A DNA stretch of 12,423 nt from JAWVZU01 sp033722075 (lineage in GTDB: Bacteria > Pseudomonadota > Gammaproteobacteria > Xanthomonadales > SZUA-38). The stretch is from NCBI GenBank assembly GCA_033722075.1, contig JAWVZU010000101.1, positions 1 through 12,423 on the forward strand. The letters run 5' to 3'. Positions 1 to 5,848 of this stretch are shown here, in pieces. Within the stretch, counting starts at the first letter, position 1; each line of letters begins with the position of its first letter. The notes beneath the pieces were generated by a model. It searched no databases. It was not told the DNA's origin and saw nothing but the letters and a program-made list of their open reading frames with translations. The translations under genes and the position numbers were made by a program.

Positions 1-267
1 GACAAGGAAGACAGCCCGCACCTTCTCGCCCCCAAGATCGACGCCGGGATGCTCATCGCCATCGCCGAGAACGACGACGAACGCGATCCGGAGGACAAGG
101 TGCTGCTGCGGAAGGCCTTCGACGAGCCCGGGGTCGACGCCGAGATCGAAGTCTACGAGGGCACCCTCCACGGCTGGTGTCCACCCGACGGCGGGGCCTA
201 CAACGAGGTACAGGCCGAACGCGCCTGGAGTCGGATGCTGGCGTTGTTCGAAAACGAACTGGGTTAG
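1..267 (+). CDS. Dienelactone hydrolase family protein, C-terminal part
   Basis: This is the last 88 residues of an alpha/beta hydrolase; the start lies before the window, and the frame is open from base 1. The segment AIAENDDERDPEDK fits the loop carrying the catalytic Asp after a late beta-strand, and GTLHGWCPPDGGAY fits the loop carrying the catalytic His of dienelactone hydrolases (Cys-Asp-His triad). The closing amphipathic helix AERAWSRMLALFENEL is typical of the family. The nucleophile elbow is missing because of the window edge, so the substrate cannot be judged; family members hydrolyse dienelactones or other small esters in the cytoplasm. The stop TAG overlaps the stop of the opposing gene at 264, leaving no room for a separate terminator. 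Family assignment is fairly sure; the specific reaction is unknown. Confidence 0.8.
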   Translation, partial: DKEDSPHLLAPKIDAGMLIAIAENDDERDPEDKVLLRKAFDEPGVDAEIEVYEGTLHGWCPPDGGAYNEVQAERAWSRMLALFENELG

Positions 268-1031
268 TTCTGGTTCGAAATCAGCTCAAGGATCTCGTTC
301 ACCGCCCCAAGGCCGGCGACATACTCCTCCCTGGCGTGAAGCCAGTAGCCGAGCCGGACCTGGATCAACGCCCGAAAGGTCCGGTCCGTGAGCAGACGCG
401 TCGTCTCGGCCGGGTTGTTTCCGATGGAAACGGTTGATGGGGCTGAGCTGGACATACCCTTGACGAGGGCGGACAGGTCGTAACCATTGGCCGTCAGATG
501 CGGCAACAGCTGATCGAACACCATGTCCCGCGAGAAGACCTCGTCGTCGATCACTTCCGCGTAGATGCCCGGCCACAGAGCCAGCTTTTCCCGCAAGACG
601 AAGTCGGAGATGAGCTCGAGCCGTCCCGCCTGCACCAGCGCATCGCGAACGCCCCCGCCCAGTTCGGTGGTTGGTGGCCAGAGCGTCCGTGTGACGGCCT
701 GGTCCAGGGTCAGAGTCTCGGAAGTCCAGGTGCCGGCGCCCATCGCTTCGAGCAACGCCTCCATGCCCGCCTGCATCAGCGCATGCCGCTCGATGGCGAA
801 CTCCAGCCGTTCCCTGTAGTCCAGGTATTCGCGCTCCAGACCTGCCAGGATTTCCTGCTCTTCCAGGCGCTCCTTGCGCTCGTCCCACCAGGCCTCGATG
901 CCGAAAGCCAGAAGGATCGACGTGACGATGACGAAGAACTCCGCGGCCCACCGTCCCCAGGGTGCCTTGCCTGCGCCATCAACGCTTCGGGACGAGACGC
1001 GATCAGGCTGAGTCTGCTTTTCATTCCCCAT
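264..1031 (-). CDS. DUF6090-like membrane-anchored coiled-coil protein
   Basis: This 255-residue protein has a short charged N-terminus, one transmembrane helix at about 29-48 (AAEFFVIVTSILLAFGIEAW), and then a long charged helix (about 49-110) likely to form a coiled coil outside the membrane. The pattern helix-W-x-x-ERK-x4-E-x3-L-x-x-L-x-x-E, followed later by a GVRDALVQAGRLELI segment, matches the layout of DUF6090-type proteins (TM, helical region, 'aliphatic-x-x-SG-x-aliphatic' motif), whose function is unknown. It is distantly similar in architecture to the gene at 8279-9004. The start ATG is preceded by a purine-rich GGGGGGAAG stretch 6 bases upstream. The gene starts 24 bp after the cupin-fusion gene on the same strand, so the two are probably co-transcribed. 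Its stop overlaps the stop of the converging hydrolase gene. Confidence 0.75.
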   Translation of the reverse strand: MGNEKQTQPDRVSSRSVDGAGKAPWGRWAAEFFVIVTSILLAFGIEAWWDERKERLEEQEILAGLEREYLDYRERLEFAIERHALMQAGMEALLEAMGAGTWTSETLTLDQAVTRTLWPPTTELGGGVRDALVQAGRLELISDFVLREKLALWPGIYAEVIDDEVFSRDMVFDQLLPHLTANGYDLSALVKGMSSSAPSTVSIGNNPAETTRLLTDRTFRALIQVRLGYWLHAREEYVAGLGAVNEILELISNQN

Positions 1032-1055
1032 AAGTCGCTTCCCCCCGCGCTCGCC

Positions 1056-1940
1056 TCAATCCACGGCGATGCGTTCCGGCCGGCCTTTCTCATGGACCCG
1101 GAAAACCAGCACCGTCGTACCTTCCGGTCCGGTCATCGCCGTGTGCACCTGCTCCAGCGGAATCTTCACGACTTCGCCCGGTCCGCTGACTATGTCCGCC
1201 TTGCCCGCCTGCCACAAGGTCACCCGGCCGTCCAGCACGTAGGCGAATTCCTCTCCGGGATGCCAATGCCTGGGCAGGGACGAGTCAGGCGGAATGGTCA
1301 CGCGACTGACGATCACCTCCGTGTTCTCGACCCGGCCCAGGTCGCTGGTGAGCAGATTCTCGAGCTTGACGGTGGCCGGTTGCGCTTGCAATGGAGCGGC
1401 CAGATCGAATTCGGCACGAAAAACCCGCCCCTCCCGGACCAGTTCATAGGCAAAGGTCTGGTTCCAGATTTCCATGCTCCAGAGGTTGCCGACCGACGCA
1501 TCCAGTCCTTCACGCAGGAACAGGGCTCTGGAATAGGCGTCCACCGGGAAGGTCTGGCGATTCGCCCGGCCGCTGTCGGTGGTGCGCCCGCCGTACCAGC
1601 TGCTGACCTTGTCCTCGTGCTCGCCATGCATGTGCCGGTGCTTGAGTTCCAGGCCATCCTCAAGGCGCCTCAATATCCAGGTCCTGGAGTTGTCTTCGCC
1701 CACGCGCAGGGGGATCCGGATCTCATCGGGTCCGCAGTGAGCGATGTGCATGACCAGCTCCGAATCGAGCCAGCCGGCATCGGCTTCTTCGTCAAAGAGC
1801 GTGAGTTCGCCTGCAAAACGCTCGCCACAATGTTCCGCGAGCGCATTCCAGAAAGCGTCCTGGGCCGGGTCGTTTGCAAATGCGGCGCTGTTCAACGCCA
1901 ACAGCCCGACCGTCAAAGCTGAACTTCGCAGCATCCTCAT
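1056..1940 (-). CDS. Secreted two-domain protein with C-terminal cupin
   Basis: The 294-residue protein begins with a signal peptide (about 1-22, cut near AFA-ND), so it is predicted periplasmic. Residues about 26-185 form a domain I do not recognise by name. It has two cysteines (C38, C69) that could form a disulfide and a His cluster at 101-108 (HRHMHGEH), followed by WYGGRT and QTFPVDAYS. Residues about 205-290 are a cupin barrel: motif 1 is H225-W-H227-P-G-E-E231-x6-G238, and motif 2 is G255-x5-P261-x4-H266. The metal ligands H225, H227, E231 and H266 are therefore all present. Cupins of this size serve as enzymes, sensors or metal or sugar binders, so the function is open. The start is supported by GGGAGG 6 bases upstream. 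It is likely first in an operon with the DUF6090-like gene downstream. Confidence 0.8.
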   Translation of the reverse strand: MRMLRSSALTVGLLALNSAAFANDPAQDAFWNALAEHCGERFAGELTLFDEEADAGWLDSELVMHIAHCGPDEIRIPLRVGEDNSRTWILRRLEDGLELKHRHMHGEHEDKVSSWYGGRTTDSGRANRQTFPVDAYSRALFLREGLDASVGNLWSMEIWNQTFAYELVREGRVFRAEFDLAAPLQAQPATVKLENLLTSDLGRVENTEVIVSRVTIPPDSSLPRHWHPGEEFAYVLDGRVTLWQAGKADIVSGPGEVVKIPLEQVHTAMTGPEGTTVLVFRVHEKGRPERIAVD

Positions 1941-2099
1941 CTTCCGCCTCCCGTCTTACCTCGATTGGGCCACCCACCGGGTCGTCCTGATGATCCTTTT
2001 TTGATCATCCTGGTTTGTGCCCGATCTGTTGCTGGCGGCATTTGAAAGCGCAGGTTACTTTACCTTCCCGAGGTTAAGAACCCACCAGAGGGGCAAATC
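1941..2099. promoter_or_regulatory. Divergent intergenic region with both ribosome binding sites
   Basis: This 159-bp gap separates the minus-strand cupin gene from the plus-strand decarboxylase gene and must hold both promoters. Ribosome binding sites are clear at each end: GGGAGG (minus strand, 1947-1952) and AGAGGGG (plus strand, 2087-2093), each 6 bases from its ATG. The middle is more AT-rich than the flanking genes and contains an inverted repeat (separate entry). I could not identify a convincing -35/-10 pair in either direction. Confidence 0.55.
1989..2009. promoter_or_regulatory. Inverted repeat, possible operator
   Basis: GATGATC (1989-1995) and GATCATC (2003-2009) are perfect reverse complements separated by 7 bases (CTTTTTT). 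The dyad lies in the divergent promoter region and could bind a dimeric regulator acting on one or both genes. It could also be a weak hairpin. No regulator family can be named from seven bases. Confidence 0.35.
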
Positions 2100-3539
2100 A
2101 TGGAACATGGGAGCGCCCAGGACATCGGAAGCGAGTTTCGAGCCGAAATCGAGGGGCTGACCGAACGGCTGAAAGCCGATCTCTCAGCCGCGTTCCGGGA
2201 GTTGGACACCAAAGTGGCGCTGCCCCAAAACGCGGACGAGGCCCTGGCAGCACTCGAGGAACCGCTTCCCATCAAGGGTTGCGGCATGCAGCGGACCCTC
2301 GATGCGCTGCTCGAGTTCAACCGCAAGGCCGGCGCAAACACGGGCGGCCCGAAATGCTTCCATTTCGTGATTGGCGGCAGCACGCCGGCGGCCGTCGGCG
2401 CGGACCTGCTGGCAACGGTCTACGAGACCATTCCCTACACCTGGGTGATCTCACCGCTGGGTGTCCGCATGGAACTCCAGGCGCTGAAGTGGCTGCGGGA
2501 GATGTTCGGCCTTCCGCTAGACTGGTCCGGGGTGATGGTCACGGGTGCGAGCATGGCCAACCTGGTCTGCCTGGCCTCGGCGCGGCAATGGTGGGCCGAG
2601 CAGCTCGGCTTCGACGTGGCAGATCGCGGGCTGGCCGGGCTGCCGCAGATGCCGGTCCTGAGTTCCGGCTACGTCCACGCCAGCTCGCGGAAGGTCCTCG
2701 GTCTTCTCGGCGTCGGCTACAACCAGGTTTCCGTCCATGCCAGGGATTCGTTCGGCCGGGTCGACCTGGAAGCCATGGCGCGCCATCTCGAGTCGCTGGA
2801 TGGCACCCCGGCGGTGATGATCGTCAACGCGGGCGAGGTCAACGCGGGAGACTTCGATCCCGTCAACGCGATGATCGACCTGGCCCGCGAGCACAACGTG
2901 TGGGTCCATGTCGACGGCGCTTTTGGCCTGTTTGCCCGACTTTCACCGCGCACCGCGCACCTCGTGGAAGGGGTCGAACGCGCAGACTCGGTAACCGTCG
3001 ACGGTCACAAATGGCTCAACGTGCCCTACGACTCGGGCTATGCCTTCGTCCGGGATCACGCGCTGATGTCGAAGGCCTTTCGCTATGCCGCGGACTACCT
3101 GCCGGCGGAAGACGATCCGCGGCCGACCCTGGGGGCGATCGGTCCGGAGAGCTCGCGGCGCGGACGGTGTTTTGCGGTCTGGGCCACGCTCAAGGCCTAT
3201 GGCCGGGAGGGCCATGCCCGAATCGTCGAGCATTGCCTGGACCTCGCCCAGCACGCCGGCAGGCTGGTCGAAGACGCCCCGGACCTGGAGCTCATGGCCC
3301 CTGTTCAGCTCAACATCGTGCCGTTCCGGTACGTCCGCCCGGGTCTCGACGATGAACAACTGGACAGGCTGAACAGGAAACTCGGTGAAGAGGTCCTCGC
3401 CGACGGTCGCTTCCTGGTCGGCACATCCCGCCTCGGAGCGCGGACCATTTTTCGGCCGGCGTTCTCCAACTGGCGCACCCGCCTCGAAGACGTCCAGGCG
3501 TTCATTTCGGTCGTCCGTGAACTGGGACGCGCCGCCTGA
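2100..3539 (+). CDS. PLP-dependent group II decarboxylase family protein
   Basis: This 479-residue protein belongs to the group II decarboxylases (aspartate-aminotransferase fold; relatives act on aromatic amino acids, glutamate or 2,4-diaminobutyrate). The Schiff-base lysine is K304 in DGHKWLNVPYDSG, and D272 in VHVDGAFG is placed to bind the pyridine nitrogen of PLP. The N-terminal half has the typical GGPKCFHFVIGGSTPAAV and VMVTGASMANLVCL (phosphate-binding region) segments. The full length and intact motifs indicate a working cytoplasmic enzyme that releases CO2 from an amino acid, or a related PLP reaction. The substrate cannot be told from sequence alone, and the DGHKWLN form differs from the usual NPHKW of aromatic decarboxylases and SGHK of GadB. 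AGAGGGG lies 6 bases before the ATG. The stop is 3 bases from the stop of the converging DUF3185 gene. Confidence 0.85.
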   Translation: MEHGSAQDIGSEFRAEIEGLTERLKADLSAAFRELDTKVALPQNADEALAALEEPLPIKGCGMQRTLDALLEFNRKAGANTGGPKCFHFVIGGSTPAAVGADLLATVYETIPYTWVISPLGVRMELQALKWLREMFGLPLDWSGVMVTGASMANLVCLASARQWWAEQLGFDVADRGLAGLPQMPVLSSGYVHASSRKVLGLLGVGYNQVSVHARDSFGRVDLEAMARHLESLDGTPAVMIVNAGEVNAGDFDPVNAMIDLAREHNVWVHVDGAFGLFARLSPRTAHLVEGVERADSVTVDGHKWLNVPYDSGYAFVRDHALMSKAFRYAADYLPAEDDPRPTLGAIGPESSRRGRCFAVWATLKAYGREGHARIVEHCLDLAQHAGRLVEDAPDLELMAPVQLNIVPFRYVRPGLDDEQLDRLNRKLGEEVLADGRFLVGTSRLGARTIFRPAFSNWRTRLEDVQAFISVVRELGRAA

Positions 3540-3542
3540 GGT

Positions 3543-3743
3543 TCAGCGCTTCAGGAAGAGAACCAGACCCACAACGGCTGCGACGGCCCCACCGATCAAC
3601 ATGATCATGGTTTCGTCGGTATATCGACCGGTAAGGGTCTCGGACACGGTCTCGGTGACGCTCTGCGAGGCGTTGTAGCCGAAATAGAGCAAGGCGATGC
3701 CGACAATCAGACACACCAGGCCAATGATCTTCTTGTTGCTCAT
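3543..3743 (-). CDS. DUF3185 family small membrane protein
   Basis: The 66-residue protein has two transmembrane helices (about 5-22 and 46-64) joined by a polar loop with the sequence YNASQSVTETVSETLTGRYT, which I recognise as the DUF3185 signature. The function of the family is not known; it probably sits in the inner membrane. Its Shine-Dalgarno sequence (AGAGG) overlaps the TGA of the upstream DUF4920 gene and the ATG follows 9 bases after that stop, so translation of the two is likely coupled. The 3' end nearly abuts the convergent decarboxylase gene. Confidence 0.85.
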   Translation of the reverse strand: MSNKKIIGLVCLIVGIALLYFGYNASQSVTETVSETLTGRYTDETMIMLIGGAVAAVVGLVLFLKR

Positions 3744-3752
3744 GGCGACCTC

Positions 3753-4235
3753 TCAGCTTCGGGGAATCATGATGGACGTGGCGACAATGGCGAACTCGAA
3801 GTCCTGTTCCAGTGGCGCCGGCTTTGCCTCGCCCAGGTCCTGCGCGTAATGATTGGCCTCCTCCTGCGAGATCGGACTGACCTTGAAGGTGCCGACCACG
3901 CTGACCTCCTTCCCGCTCGCGTCGGTCGGGATGAAGAACTCGTAATCGGCGAAGGTCACGCGGACGATCGCATCACCATGCCGGGCGATGAAGAAACAGC
4001 CCTTCTCCTGGCACACCTTCCTGACCCGCGTGGTCACGTGGACCGGTTGGCCGTCGAAGGCCTCGTAGGCATCGACCACCTCGCCAAGCGGGCGCGCGTT
4101 CAGCTCCGAATCCATCTGCGCGCCGAAGATCTCGTGCGTCTCGGTCACGGCGACGGGCTCGGAGAGGCGAATCACGTCCGCGGCGGCAGCAATGCCGATC
4201 AGTGTCATCGTCAGGAGCGGCAGGAAAAATCGCAT
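3753..4235 (-). CDS. Secreted DUF4920 domain protein
   Basis: I chose the start at 4235 because it gives a 160-residue protein with a clean signal peptide (MRFFLPLLTMTLIGIAAAA, cut before D20 or nearby). The frame is open further upstream to 4421, but that extension is not protein-like and runs through palindromic DNA. The mature part matches DUF4920: an FGAQ segment near the start, then DGQPVHVTTRVRKVCQEKGC with C75 and C80, then FF, a small barrel-like beta-rich domain (VRVTFADYEFFIPTDASGKEVSVVGTF), and a charged tail. The C-x4-C pair suggests metal binding or a disulfide in the periplasm; the role of the family is unknown. No good Shine-Dalgarno sequence is visible. It is the first gene of a coupled pair with DUF3185. 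Confidence 0.8.
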   Translation of the reverse strand: MRFFLPLLTMTLIGIAAAADVIRLSEPVAVTETHEIFGAQMDSELNARPLGEVVDAYEAFDGQPVHVTTRVRKVCQEKGCFFIARHGDAIVRVTFADYEFFIPTDASGKEVSVVGTFKVSPISQEEANHYAQDLGEAKPAPLEQDFEFAIVATSIMIPRS

Positions 4236-4266
4236 GGAGATCGAGCCCCGTTGGCAGGAGCACGCA

Positions 4267-4272
4267 ATTGTA
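4267..4272 (-). promoter_or_regulatory. Possible -10 element for the DUF4920 gene
   Basis: On the minus strand this reads TACAAT (5/6 match to TATAAT), about 32 bases before the DUF4920 ATG. No recognisable -35 hexamer lies 16-18 bases upstream; that position falls in the arm of the palindromic element. It is therefore only a weak promoter suggestion. Confidence 0.25.
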
Positions 4273-4290
4273 TCGCAACTCCCCCGAGGC

Positions 4291-4372
4291 CGGACCTCCA
4301 CTGGGGCGAACCCTACCGGCGGAAGCGAGCCGGGACCGTCTACCCGCTCGCAGCCACCAGGATGGAGGTCCG
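4291..4372. repeat. Long interrupted palindrome / structured element
   Basis: The outer arms CGGACCTCCA (4291-4300) and TGGAGGTCCG (4363-4372) are perfect 10-bp reverse complements. Just inside, CTGGGGC (4301-4307) pairs with GCCACCAG (4353-4360) with one bulged A. In the core, GCGAG-C-CGGG (from 4325) pairs with CCCGCTCGC (4343-4351) with one bulge, leaving an 8-base loop. Together this folds into a long branched or interrupted hairpin on either strand. It lies in the gap between the iron operon and DUF4920, would be in the 5' leader of DUF4920 if transcription started upstream, and has no T-tract, so it is not a standard terminator. A dispersed palindromic repeat (REP/BIME-like) is my preferred reading; a structured RNA is the alternative. 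Confidence 0.6.
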
Positions 4373-4410
4373 AAGTTGTAATACGCCGAGGGAGACCGGT
4401 CTGCCGACAG

Positions 4411-4464
4411 GTCAGCCCCATGCGAGATCCTCTTCGAGTTCGGCCAGCGACCGATCGGGCAGGG
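4411..4464 (-). pseudogene. Duplicated 3' end of the DUF6090-like gene
   Basis: This stretch matches 8278-8331 at 46 of 54 positions, including 28 identical bases in a row (4422-4449 versus 8289-8316). The latter is the 3' end of the DUF6090-like gene 8279-9004. The copy is in the same strand and frame: it reads ...PDRSLAELEEDLAWG-stop against ...SDRALAELEEDLALR-stop, and both stop TGAs align (4412-4414 and 8279-8281). Upstream of 4464 the similarity ends abruptly, and no open gene leads into it, so it is a fragment and not a gene. The two copies bracket the iron-uptake operon as direct repeats. Confidence 0.7.
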
Positions 4465-4484
4465 TTGGCGTCGAAGGTCGGCGC

Positions 4485-4679
4485 TCACCGAGAGCGTTGC
4501 AAGCACACCAGGGTCGTGGCGACCGGAATGGCCAGGGCGAGCCAGGACACCCAGTCCCCGATGCCGTTCGCGAGCAACGCGGCGATGAGTCCGATCATCG
4601 TGACGAATCCCAGCAGGATTGGCACGGTCCAGATCTCGCGCGTGCTCAGGTGTCCGCCCTTGCGGTGTCTTGCGCTCAC
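4485..4679 (-). CDS. Small two-helix membrane protein of the iron operon
   Basis: This 64-residue protein starts with GTG overlapping the TGA of the PepSY gene (GTGA), so it is translationally coupled to it. After a basic N-terminus (SARHRKGGH) come two hydrophobic helices (about 19-37 and 43-58) separated by GIGDW, and a basic tail (QRSR). Its place as last gene after a TonB-dependent receptor and a PepSY protein suggests an accessory inner-membrane part of the same iron-uptake pathway, but no family or biochemical role can be named. Coding is supported by the overlap and the well-formed helices. Confidence 0.65.
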   Translation of the reverse strand: MSARHRKGGHLSTREIWTVPILLGFVTMIGLIAALLANGIGDWVSWLALAIPVATTLVCLQRSR

Positions 4680-5800
4680 CGACCGGACTCCGAGGCCGGC
4701 CGCTCTCCATTTCGATCAGCGCCAACCCGGGCAAACCAGGTCTCGAAGCCGGTCCTGCGCGCCTTCAGCCACAGGTAGATCCCGCTGCCGAGCACGACGA
4801 TGGCAAGGATGTCGAGCAGCGCCCACAGGATCTTCAGGGGCAGCCCGCCGTAGTCTCCGAAGTGAAGGGGCTGGGAGACGAGCAGCGCGCTGACATACCA
4901 GGGCAGCTCTCCCGTTTCGAGCACTGCCCCGCTGCCAGCGTCGATCATCACCGGAGACAGGAGCTTCGAACTCAGCGGCGTCTTGCCCTGCATGAAGGCG
5001 ACATAGTGATGCGGACCGGCAAACTCGTTTCCCGGGAAGGCCAGAAAGCTGAGCTTTCGATCCGGCATGGCCCACCGGGCGGAAGTGAGCACCGCGTCGA
5101 GAGAGGCCTCCTGAGCATTGTCGCCGCCCTCGTGGCGGGCGACCATATCGGTCAGTTCGGTGGCCTGCCATTGCCCGAAGATGGGAATCGACAGCGTATT
5201 CACTACCCCGGTCAGCGAAACCACGAACAGCCACACGAGGGTCACGATGCCCAGAAGATTGTGAAGATCGAGCCAGCGAACGCGGGAACTGCGCTCGTAG
5301 CGGATGCGGCCAAAGGGCAGCTTGCGCATGAATGGCGCATAAAGGACGGCGCCGGAGACCAGCGAGACCAGGAGCAGTAGACCCATCGCACCGAGAAACA
5401 GGGTGCCCGGCAGCCCCGCGTACATATCGACGTGGAGCCGCAGCATGACGTCCATGAAGCCTTCGCCGAGCGGGTAGTCGTAGAGAAAGTCGCCGGTGCG
5501 CGCATCGTAGGTCAGGAATGCCGACATGTCGGCGGAACGCAAGGAGGTCCCCAGGCGCACGAACCAGACCCGTGGATCGTCAGGATCGGCGACGAGAAAC
5601 TGGACCACGTCGCCGGGCTTTTCCGCCAGAGCCGCATCGACAATCCGGTCCACCGAGACGCGCCCTTCCTGCTCGCCAACGGGCGCCGGTTCAACATCGT
5701 GGAGCCAGTGGTCGATCTCGTGCGAGAAGATCAGCGGCAATCCGGTGAGGCACAGCAACAGCAGAAACACCATTGGCACCAGGCTGCTCCACTTGTGCAC
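4676..5800 (-). CDS. PepSY domain membrane protein (siderophore-iron utilisation)
   Basis: This inner-membrane protein of 374 residues (from GTG) has four predicted transmembrane segments: about 7-25 (PMVFLLLLCLTGLPLIF), 125-147, 173-197 and 318-340. A periplasmic PepSY-type region follows the first helix (VDRIVDAALAEKPGDVVQFL...DPRVWFVRLG). Histidines in LHVDMY and WLDLHNLLGI occupy the positions conserved in PepSY-associated TM proteins. Such proteins next to siderophore receptors are thought to act in reduction or release of ferric iron. The start is uncertain. The family-typical N-terminus (LKAWYWVHKWSS) begins upstream of the GTG at 5800, and the frame is open back to the receptor stop at 5848. 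A good GGAGAG lies 6 bases before an ATC codon at 5833. The gene lies directly after the receptor gene and overlaps the next gene by 4 bases. Confidence 0.8.
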   Translation of the reverse strand: MHKWSSLVPMVFLLLLCLTGLPLIFSHEIDHWLHDVEPAPVGEQEGRVSVDRIVDAALAEKPGDVVQFLVADPDDPRVWFVRLGTSLRSADMSAFLTYDARTGDFLYDYPLGEGFMDVMLRLHVDMYAGLPGTLFLGAMGLLLLVSLVSGAVLYAPFMRKLPFGRIRYERSSRVRWLDLHNLLGIVTLVWLFVVSLTGVVNTLSIPIFGQWQATELTDMVARHEGGDNAQEASLDAVLTSARWAMPDRKLSFLAFPGNEFAGPHHYVAFMQGKTPLSSKLLSPVMIDAGSGAVLETGELPWYVSALLVSQPLHFGDYGGLPLKILWALLDILAIVVLGSGIYLWLKARRTGFETWFARVGADRNGERPASESGR

Positions 5801-5830
5801 CCAGTACCACGCTTTGAGCTGGTTGCGGCT

Positions 5831-5848
5831 GATGGCCTTCTCTCCCTA
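5831..5848 (-). promoter_or_regulatory. Ribosome binding site pointing to a non-standard PepSY start
   Basis: On the minus strand the receptor stop TAG (5848-5846) runs straight into GGGAGAG (5846-5840), followed after AAGGCC by ATC at 5833-5831. An ATG would be expected at exactly this spacing. The frame from there reads ISRNQLKAWYWVHKWSS, giving 385 residues. No ATG or TTG lies between the stop and the GTG at 5800, which has no good Shine-Dalgarno sequence. Either AUC initiates, GTG is used weakly, or the base is a mutation or sequencing error. Confidence 0.45.

Noticed and set aside
498..1922. 474-codon open frame on the plus strand
   Set aside because: It lies antisense to the cupin-fusion and DUF6090-like genes, which have signal peptide, cupin motifs, TM helix and ribosome binding sites. 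The frame stays open because of high GC at third positions.
4236..4421. N-terminal extension of the DUF4920 protein by 62 residues
   Set aside because: It would bury the signal peptide, covers the palindromic element and has non-protein-like composition. The start at 4235 fits better.
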